Assembly (NCBI GenBank): GCA_002332755.1
Contig: DDBO01000061.1
Location: 1 to 9,953 of the forward strand
Reading direction: 5' to 3'
DNA from: Bacteroidales bacterium UBA2030
GTDB taxonomy: Bacteria; Bacteroidota; Bacteroidia; Bacteroidales; TTA-H9
Length of the DNA stretch: 9,953 nucleotides
A program made the position numbers and the translations under genes. Position 1 is the stretch's first letter. Every line of letters begins with the position of its first letter. Positions 1-5,418 of the stretch are shown here, one piece after another. The notes beneath the pieces are model-generated. The model did not search any database and was not told the origin of the DNA. It saw only the letters and a list, made by a program, of their open reading frames with translations.

Positions 1-1721
1 CAAATGGAAGGTACTGCGGGGATATCGGAGGTAATACCCATTTTGCGGGCAATGGTAATAACGGCCTGAGGGCTGTAGCGTTTCATCAGAAAGGCCGAAA
101 TGTAATTGACCGAATTGGCCAGGGCCCATTTGAGGGTTACCATTTGCCCCTCGCGCGCATCATCAGAATTTTTAGGTGTCCATATGGTCCCGTCATCCAT
201 TTCGAAGCTTACAGGAACATTAGGAACCTGTGTGCAAGGCCCAAATTCGCCCTCCTGCATGGCGAGGGTATAGAGGAAAGGTTTGAATGTGGAGCCTACT
301 TGGCGTTTCGACATTATAACATGATCGAACTGAAAATACCGATAATCGATTCCCCCAACATAGGCTCTGACAAATCCCGTATTAGATTCTACGCTCATCA
401 GACCTGCTTGCAGAAAATGCAAGGAATAACGAATACTATCCATGGGGGTCATTAAAGTATCTATCTCGCCTCGCCAGCTAAATACTTTCATGCGGGTTTT
501 TGTATTGAAAGCGCGACGGATGGAGTCTTTCGAGATGCCTGCTTGCCGCATGCGAATATAACGGTCGGAGCGGCGCATGGCATCTTCCATAATCTTCTGG
601 ATATCTTCATTGGAAAGGTCGGGACTGAAGGGGGCATTTTTGTATCCCTTCCAGTGTCTGAAAAAGGCAGGTTGCAGCTCACCCGCAAGATGCTTTTTGA
701 CGGCATATTCGGCATACTCCTGCATCCGTGAGTTGATGGTTGTGTATATTTTCAGTCCGTCCTTGTATAAGTTGTAGGGTGTCCCATCGCTCTTATAGTG
801 TTTTGAGCACCATTCGGTAAGTTGGCCCCTGAGAATTTCACGGAAGTAAGTGGCGAGTCCGCTTTTATGGTCCATAACCCGGTAATGCGACATATCCAAT
901 GGAAGGTTCTTTAATGAGTCTTCCATGGCTTCATAATTATCAGGGAAATAGCTTGCCATTTTTTTTATAACCAGGTTGCGGCGACGTAGCGAATTTTCCG
1001 GATTGCGTACGGGGCTGTAGCGGGTAGGGGCATTGACAATAGCTACAAGGGTAGCCGCTTCTTCGGGATTGAGCTCAGAGGGCTCTTTGCCAAAAAAGGT
1101 GTTGGCCGCCGATTTTATTCCGAAGGCATTGCTGCCAAAATCGACGGTGTTGAAATACATAGCGATAATTTCTTCCTTGGTGTAGTTTCTTTCGAGTTTG
1201 ATAGCCGTAACCCACTCTTTAAATTTTCTGAGAATGAAAGCAGGTTTTGAAAGATTCTCGCCTCTGGGGAATAGGTTTTTAGCCAATTGTTGAGTGATGG
1301 TGCTACCTCCCCCGGCATGCCTTCCTGTGATTACACCAAACATCACCCTGAAAGTGGCTTTAAAATCGATACCCGGATGTTTCATAAAACGGGCATCTTC
1401 TGTAGCAATTAGTGCATAAACCAGATGTTTGGACAGGTCGCTGAAATGGGCATTGTAGCGGTTTTGAACGTAGTAGGTACCTAAAACCTTACCGTCGGCC
1501 GAGATAATCTGTGTGGCAAGGTTACTTTTAGGATTTTCCAGGTCTTCAAAGGTGGGCATGTCGCCAAACAAACCAGCCGCCAGTAACAGGAAAAATAGAA
1601 AGATAGCGGCAAGCAAGCCGGCAAAAATGAGCCAGATTTTACGGATGTATTCCTTAATATCTGAAGGATACCCTTCAATGTTGAAAAAAAACTGATAAAC
1701 CCTGTTTTTTGTTTTATCCAT
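1..1721 (-). CDS. mrcA: Class A penicillin-binding protein 1A (bifunctional transglycosylase/transpeptidase), C-terminus cut off by window edge
   Basis: This enzyme polymerises lipid II into glycan strands and cross-links the peptides at the outer face of the inner membrane. The frame opens at ATG 1721 and runs off position 1, with 573 codons visible. A short cytoplasmic tail precedes one membrane segment (about residues 29-52). The GT51 domain follows, with the catalytic EDxxFxxHxGxD motif at E108-D119 and GGSTITQQLAKN at 138-149. The transpeptidase domain shows the active-site GSTFKPF motif (S477, K480) and SVN (537-539). The KTG motif must lie beyond the window. A charged insert around residues 375-430 separates the two domains, as is usual in Bacteroidota PBP1A. 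The start lies 28 bp after the gldH stop, so it is probably the last or next gene of the ricT-gldH unit. No Shine-Dalgarno is obvious; the leader is A/T-rich. The family call is very secure. The symbol is by analogy and pbp1A would serve equally well. Confidence 0.95.
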   Translation of the reverse strand, partial: MDKTKNRVYQFFFNIEGYPSDIKEYIRKIWLIFAGLLAAIFLFFLLLAAGLFGDMPTFEDLENPKSNLATQIISADGKVLGTYYVQNRYNAHFSDLSKHLVYALIATEDARFMKHPGIDFKATFRVMFGVITGRHAGGGSTITQQLAKNLFPRGENLSKPAFILRKFKEWVTAIKLERNYTKEEIIAMYFNTVDFGSNAFGIKSAANTFFGKEPSELNPEEAATLVAIVNAPTRYSPVRNPENSLRRRNLVIKKMASYFPDNYEAMEDSLKNLPLDMSHYRVMDHKSGLATYFREILRGQLTEWCSKHYKSDGTPYNLYKDGLKIYTTINSRMQEYAEYAVKKHLAGELQPAFFRHWKGYKNAPFSPDLSNEDIQKIMEDAMRRSDRYIRMRQAGISKDSIRRAFNTKTRMKVFSWRGEIDTLMTPMDSIRYSLHFLQAGLMSVESNTGFVRAYVGGIDYRYFQFDHVIMSKRQVGSTFKPFLYTLAMQEGEFGPCTQVPNVPVSFEMDDGTIWTPKNSDDAREGQMVTLKWALANSVNYISAFLMKRYSPQAVITIARKMGITSDIPAVPSI

Positions 1722-1749
1722 AGAGGGCTGCTATGAAATTAAAGACAAT

Positions 1750-2265
1750 TTACCTTGAAGTATTTTGTGATTGCCCGGCCGGGCTGATTTTCAATCCTAT
1801 TTCAGGAATTCCCCGCAAGTGTGCTTCTCGCATACCCTGTTCAAAAATGAAATGGTAGGTGCCTTTGCGGGGTAAAATAACATTTCGTTTGATAAGGAAG
1901 CGGCTCTCGCGTACGCTGCCATTTTTGCGTCCGAGCCATTTCCCTTCAGGGGTTGCCAGTAGGCATTCCAGGGTGTCGCGAAATCTGCGTCCATCAGGAA
2001 ACTCGGTATCCAGAAAAAGATAGAGATTGGCGTAGGGATAGTCTTCGTAATTGCGGATATCTACAAAAACATCCACCGGCTTCAGAGAATCAGCAAAAGT
2101 GAATTCGAATGTGGTCTTATAACCCATGGGCCATATGGCATTTGGTATTTTACGGGTATCATGGTATAAGTCGGAGGGGCTGCAAGCATGCAGCAATAGG
2201 GCAAATGCGAGGGCAATAAGCATGTAGAATGATGTCTTTGAATGGGTAAATATTCGCTTATTCAT
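1750..2265 (-). CDS. gldH: Gliding motility lipoprotein GldH
   Basis: GldH is a Bacteroidota envelope lipoprotein required for gliding and associated processes in Flavobacterium; its biochemical role is unknown. The protein is 171 residues from ATG 2265. A lipoprotein signal peptide is visible: basic N-terminus (NKR), hydrophobic core at about 13-25, and a lipobox LLHAC with the lipidated cysteine at C28. The mature part has the family features: an early DLYHDTR segment, WPMGYKTTFEF, a central DVFVDIRNYEDYPYANL stretch, a GRRFRDTLEC strand and a final YHFIFEQGMRE segment. An upstream ATG at 2307 would add 14 residues ahead of the signal peptide and lengthen the overlap with ricT, so 2265 is preferred. 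That start overlaps the ricT stop by 8 bp (ATGAATAA), which suggests translational coupling. The PBP gene follows after 28 bp. The assignment is by sequence pattern and neighbourhood, and is good but not search-verified. Confidence 0.85.
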   Translation of the reverse strand: MNKRIFTHSKTSFYMLIALAFALLLHACSPSDLYHDTRKIPNAIWPMGYKTTFEFTFADSLKPVDVFVDIRNYEDYPYANLYLFLDTEFPDGRRFRDTLECLLATPEGKWLGRKNGSVRESRFLIKRNVILPRKGTYHFIFEQGMREAHLRGIPEIGLKISPAGQSQNTSR

Positions 2266-3367
2266 CAGCGAGGTCTTTAAAAGCATCGAAATCGGCGGTA
2301 GGAACATCGATAAATGATTTGGGTTCCTCTATTTGGGCGAAATCTTCAAGATTTTCCGGTCGGGAGCCCTGAAGATTCATCTCATGAATTTCTGCCACCT
2401 TTTCAGCAGGAATTGCCATAATGTTGTTGGGATCATTTTCGTATACATACCACATGAGCCTTTTGAAAACATCAATTTTCAGGCATGTTGCTTTTCCTTT
2501 ATTCGTTTCAAGTATGATTTCTTGTGATGGGAAATTTTTGAGTGCATCGAGATAAGATTCAAATTCATAATTGAGGCAGCATTTCAACTTGCCACATTGC
2601 CCAGCCAGCTTTTGCGGGTTGGGTGAGAGTTGCTGCACTTTGGCCGCCTGAGTGGAAACCGAACGAAATTTGTTTATCCAGGTAGAACAGCACAACTCCC
2701 TACCACAACTCCCGATGCCTCCTATTTTGCTTGCTTCCTGTCGTAGGCCTATTTGCCGCATTTCTACCTTAACCCTGAACTTTTCGGCTAATACTTTGAT
2801 AAGTTCCCTGAAATCGACCCTATCGTCGGCTGTATAATAAAAAATGGCTTTTCCTCCATCTCCTTGATACTCCACATCATTGAGCTTCATCTGTAACCCC
2901 AAATCTTCTGCAATTTTTCGGGTTTTTAGTAAAGTATCATTTTCGCGACGGCTTACTGCCAACCATTTTTCAATATCGGCCGGGCGAGCATGCCTGAATA
3001 CTTTGCGCAATTCTGCCTTCGTGGGGTCTATTCCTTTTGCTTTCATTTGTAAGAAAGCAGTATATCCTGTAAGGCTTACTATTCCAATGTCGTGACCCGG
3101 ATTCCCTTCCACTGCAACTATTTCGCCCTGTTTGAGTCGAAGCTCTCGCGGCACCTGCATGAATTCCTTGTGGTTATTCTTGAACCTGATTTCCGCAATA
3201 TTGGGAATACCGTTTATTGGAGGGGTGGGTATTTCCGAAAGATAATCGTGGGTAGCAAATTTTGCGCAACTGTTTTTAAACGGACTATCCTCTGGTGATT
3301 CCGGATTGGGTGAACAGCAGCATCCTCGCGAAAAAAGAATATTATTTATGTCTGTTATTTTATTCAT
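2258..3367 (-). CDS. ricT: RicT/YaaT-like PSP1-domain protein with two CGxxxCC motifs
   Basis: The protein belongs to the PSP1 C-terminal domain family. In Bacillus subtilis the homologue RicT (YaaT) forms the RicA-RicF-RicT complex, which carries iron-sulfur clusters and affects RNase Y-dependent mRNA processing and phosphorelay activity. What it does in Bacteroidota is not established. It has 369 residues from ATG 3367. The N-terminus has a cysteine cluster RGCCC (C16-C18) and C34. The conserved core includes EGNPGHDIGIVSLTG (87-101), ADIEKW (130-135), DVEYQGDGGKAIFYYTAD (164-181) and DFRELIKVLAEKFRVKVEMRQIG (185-207). Two cysteine motifs follow: CGRELCC (221-227) and CGKLKCC (258-264), likely metal or Fe-S ligands. 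The C-terminal tail after about residue 340 is acidic. It lies 147 bp downstream of holB and overlaps gldH by 8 bp. Family membership is secure. The functional role is inferred from the Bacillus family. Confidence 0.93.
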   Translation of the reverse strand: MNKITDINNILFSRGCCCSPNPESPEDSPFKNSCAKFATHDYLSEIPTPPINGIPNIAEIRFKNNHKEFMQVPRELRLKQGEIVAVEGNPGHDIGIVSLTGYTAFLQMKAKGIDPTKAELRKVFRHARPADIEKWLAVSRRENDTLLKTRKIAEDLGLQMKLNDVEYQGDGGKAIFYYTADDRVDFRELIKVLAEKFRVKVEMRQIGLRQEASKIGGIGSCGRELCCSTWINKFRSVSTQAAKVQQLSPNPQKLAGQCGKLKCCLNYEFESYLDALKNFPSQEIILETNKGKATCLKIDVFKRLMWYVYENDPNNIMAIPAEKVAEIHEMNLQGSRPENLEDFAQIEEPKSFIDVPTADFDAFKDLADE

Positions 3368-3442
3368 GATGAAAGTAAAATTATGAAAATTAATGATTTA
3401 TATATATGGCTTGGATTGGGAGCCAGGTAATTCAGGAATTTG

Positions 3443-3450
3443 CAAAAATA
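3443..3450 (-). promoter_or_regulatory. Possible Bacteroidota -7 promoter element for ricT
   Basis: The 147-bp gap between holB and ricT reads TATTTTTG on the minus strand, matching the Bacteroidota -7 consensus TAnnTTTG about 75 bases before the ricT ATG. No good -33 TTG lies at the usual 19-21 base spacing; the nearest is 28 bases upstream. The short motif in A/T-rich DNA could occur by chance. It is listed because the gap separates holB from the tightly packed ricT-gldH-PBP genes. No Rho-independent terminator is seen in this gap. Confidence 0.3.
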
Positions 3451-3514
3451 GTGAAAACCCTATTTGGGCAGGATTATACAACTGAGCAGAAAGCAAATGA
3501 AATTTGATCTCCGA

Positions 3515-4726
3515 TTATTTTCTTATAGGTTGCCTGAAAAGCTCCATGAGAGAAATGGTAAGGGAGGTAAAAATCATTTGGGGTGAGCCATTTCGAACCA
3601 ACCAATAGATAGCTTCCTCAAAAGCCTGGGTAACTGAGGTAAGGTTTTCAGGGGATATAAAACGATTGAAGTTTTTGGCAAATTCTTTTTCTTCCTTGCT
3701 GGCTTTTACCAGATCTCCTTCCTCGATAGGATACACAAAGCTGTTTCTTAACATTTTTTGGGCATAAAGCAAAAATTGCTTTTGGCCTTCGGGAGGTAGT
3801 GCTTTAAAGAAATCAGTTATTTGGGCAATTACAGGTAATTTCAGGGGCTCTGAAGGGTTGGGGTTGTAGTCGGTTTTGAAACAAAAGCGCATCCAATTTC
3901 TGAAAGCGTTAAAAAATTCTCCAGTGGCTCCAGCATTTTCGTGCAGTTTACGTGCCAATGCGAAATCACCTTCGGCAATCATGGCCAGAGTAGTTGCTTC
4001 TTCTCCGCTGATTTTTAATTCTTTGATAAGCAATTCACGGGTCTGTGCCTGGGTCATCGCCGGAATGGCTATGCTCTGGCAACGCGAAAGGATGGTAGGA
4101 AGCAATGACTCACGGTTGTGGCTTACCATGATAAAAATGGTTTTCTCGGGCGGCTCCTCGAGCGATTTGAGTAATCGATTAGAGGTTTTTTCCTGGAAAA
4201 ATTCTGGCAACCAGATAATGAGGATTTTATAGGACCCTTCCACCGATTTATAAGCAAGGTTTCGAATGATTTCTATGGCATCGGCAGTATATATCATGCC
4301 TCTTTTGCCTGCCAGACCCGCTTTTTCCATCCATTCATCATACGAGATAAAGCCACCCTGGTTTTGAATAGCTTTGCGCCAGGCGTCGATATATTCACTG
4401 CTACGCGTGCCGTCGCTGCCCTTATTATCTTCGCCCGATTCATCATCATCTCCCGATGCGCCTTTCTTTTTGGCTACAGGATAAATAAAATGCAAGTCAG
4501 GATGGGCCAATGCATCAAATTTATGACATGAAGGGCAATGCCCGCAAGCGTCATCCGGGCCACGTTGATGACAAAATATGTATCGGGCATGGGCTAAAGC
4601 CAGAGCCAGCGCTCCACTGCCATTTACCCCTGCAAACAACTGGGCATGGCTTATTCGCCCTGCTTCAACAGAATAGATAAGTCTGCGTTTTATATCCTCG
4701 TATCCCGGAATATCCTTGTAATACAT
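3515..4726 (-). CDS. holB: DNA polymerase III delta' subunit (clamp loader)
   Basis: Delta' is the stator subunit of the replicative clamp loader, working with tau/gamma and delta to load the beta clamp. The chosen ATG at 4726 gives 403 residues and the usual start MYYKDIPGYEDIKRRL. A TTG five codons upstream (4741) is possible but less likely. The conserved RISHAQLF segment is at 24-31. The P-loop region GVNGSGAL (33-40) has alanine in place of the ATP-binding lysine, as expected for a subunit that does not hydrolyse ATP. A four-cysteine zinc motif follows (C52, C61, C64, C67). Further landmarks are KILIIWLPEFF (167-177), NRLLKSLEEPP (183-193) and the SRC motif (214-216), which in delta' supports ATP hydrolysis in the neighbouring subunit. 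An acidic, glycine/serine-rich stretch (about 86-110) interrupts the fold between the zinc module and the core. The identification is very secure. Confidence 0.94.
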   Translation of the reverse strand: MYYKDIPGYEDIKRRLIYSVEAGRISHAQLFAGVNGSGALALALAHARYIFCHQRGPDDACGHCPSCHKFDALAHPDLHFIYPVAKKKGASGDDDESGEDNKGSDGTRSSEYIDAWRKAIQNQGGFISYDEWMEKAGLAGKRGMIYTADAIEIIRNLAYKSVEGSYKILIIWLPEFFQEKTSNRLLKSLEEPPEKTIFIMVSHNRESLLPTILSRCQSIAIPAMTQAQTRELLIKELKISGEEATTLAMIAEGDFALARKLHENAGATGEFFNAFRNWMRFCFKTDYNPNPSEPLKLPVIAQITDFFKALPPEGQKQFLLYAQKMLRNSFVYPIEEGDLVKASKEEKEFAKNFNRFISPENLTSVTQAFEEAIYWLVRNGSPQMIFTSLTISLMELFRQPIRK

Positions 4727-4754
4727 ATTCTTATTTCGCAAATTCAGATTCCTG

Positions 4755-4762
4755 CAAAGGTA
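4755..4762 (-). promoter_or_regulatory. Bacteroidota -7 promoter element for holB
   Basis: The minus strand reads TACCTTTG followed by CA, an exact match to the TAnnTTTG -7 consensus used by the primary sigma factor in Bacteroidota. It lies 28 bases upstream of the holB ATG, so transcription would start near 4748-4750 with a leader of about 20-25 bases. No clear -33 TTG is seen at the standard spacing. The match and position make it the best promoter candidate in the window. Confidence 0.55.
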
Positions 4763-4821
4763 AGACTTGCTCCTTAATTGCCGTTAACATCCCATTAACT
4801 CTTTATTTCCTGCGTTTTTTG

Positions 4822-4829
4822 TAATTTTG
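4822..4829 (+). promoter_or_regulatory. Bacteroidota -7 promoter element for the metal-handling operon
   Basis: The plus strand reads TAATTTTG, matching TAnnTTTG, only four bases before the first ATG of the plus-strand operon. A start site 5-7 bases after the element would fall at or next to that ATG, giving a leaderless or nearly leaderless mRNA, or pointing to the GTG at 4843 as the real start. The upstream -33 region is poor; a TTTA at 4802-4805 is the nearest partner. No convincing operator palindrome is seen beyond a lone GTTAAC, so any metal regulator would act from elsewhere. Confidence 0.4.
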
Positions 4830-4833
4830 ACCC

Positions 4834-5313
4834 ATGCTGGGTGTGAAACATATATTAAAAGTATTTCTTTCCTTAAGCCTTGCCATACTGGTAGTTACGG
4901 GCAGCGGGGGAATTATGCTTAATGTTCACACCTGTCTGTCCCATCACGATCGCTACATTCATCTGTTTCAGGCCACAGGCCATTGCGATCACTCCGAAAC
5001 ATGCTGCATGAATCATCAGATGCATGTTTGCTGCTTATTTGAAAATTCATGCCAGCAGGGACAGACGTCGGACATGAAATATCTTCCTTTGTGTTGTCGC
5101 GACGAAGTCGTTAGCCTTTCTGTGGGTTTCTTTTTAAACGAAAAGCAGAATGATGCTGTTTACGAGCACATTATTTATGTTTTGAATGCGCAGGGACTCG
5201 ATTTAGGAGAATCCGATTTCAGCCAAACATTATTAAAATTTAAAGAAGTCTGTTGCGTCACAAATCCGCCGGTTAAAGACAGAATTGCGGCACTGGGTGT
5301 TTTCCTGATTTAG
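4834..5313 (+). CDS. Exported Cys/His-rich protein, HYC_CC_PP-like, first gene of the metal operon
   Basis: A small secreted protein of unknown biochemical function, 159 residues. The N-terminus is a signal peptide or membrane anchor (basic residues K5, H6, K9, then a hydrophobic run at about 10-29). The rest carries the landmarks of the Bacteroidota family named for its HYC, CC and PP motifs: NVHTC (30-34), LCCRDEVVSL (86-95) and NPP near the end (144-146). Between the first two lies a stretch unusually rich in metal ligands: HH at 37-38, H43, H50, C51, H53, CC 57-58, H61, H64, CC 66-67 and C73. Another pair sits at 140-141. In total there are 11 Cys and 10 His. Members of this family often sit next to TonB-dependent receptors and HMA proteins, as here. 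I infer periplasmic metal binding or sensing. GTG at 4843 is an alternative start that would still keep the signal peptide. The family link rests on motif order alone. Confidence 0.72.
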   Translation: MLGVKHILKVFLSLSLAILVVTGSGGIMLNVHTCLSHHDRYIHLFQATGHCDHSETCCMNHQMHVCCLFENSCQQGQTSDMKYLPLCCRDEVVSLSVGFFLNEKQNDAVYEHIIYVLNAQGLDLGESDFSQTLLKFKEVCCVTNPPVKDRIAALGVFLI

Positions 5314-5338
5314 AATTATTGCTATCCTGGGAATTTTT

Positions 5339-5361
5339 TGGCAGATATTCTTATGCTGCCA
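5339..5361 (+). other. Inverted repeat between the HYC_CC_PP-like gene and the receptor gene
   Basis: TGGCAG (5339-5344) and CTGCCA (5356-5361) form a six-base perfect stem around an 11-base loop in the 105-bp spacer. No T-run follows directly, so this is not a good terminator. It could be a weak attenuator, a processing or mRNA-stability hairpin, or a protein-binding site. No promoter matching TAnnTTTG is seen between it and the receptor start, which favours read-through from the first gene. Confidence 0.35.
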
Positions 5362-5407
5362 TTTAATGCTTTTTCAATTTATTACTATTTATAAACTTTT
5401 CTAAATC

Positions 5408-5411
5408 AGGA
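5408..5411 (+). promoter_or_regulatory. Ribosome binding site of the TonB-dependent receptor gene
   Basis: AGGA sits seven bases before the ATG at 5419. It is one of the few Shine-Dalgarno-like sequences ahead of a gene in this window, where most genes have only A/T-rich leaders. It supports the ATG at 5419 as the start, which also gives a proper signal peptide. Confidence 0.5.
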
Positions 5412-5418
5412 ATTTATT

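Noticed and set aside
144..455. Open frame of 103 codons on the plus strand
   Set aside because: It lies antisense to the transpeptidase domain of the PBP gene, whose SxxK and SxN motifs are intact. It has no signal, domain or start context of its own.
3368..3514. A small RNA or riboswitch between holB and ricT
   Set aside because: The 147-bp gap is A/T-rich, with no strong stem-loop or terminator that I can see by eye.
3876..4232. Open frame of 118 codons on the plus strand
   Set aside because: It is antisense to the well-conserved core of holB and has no recognisable protein features.
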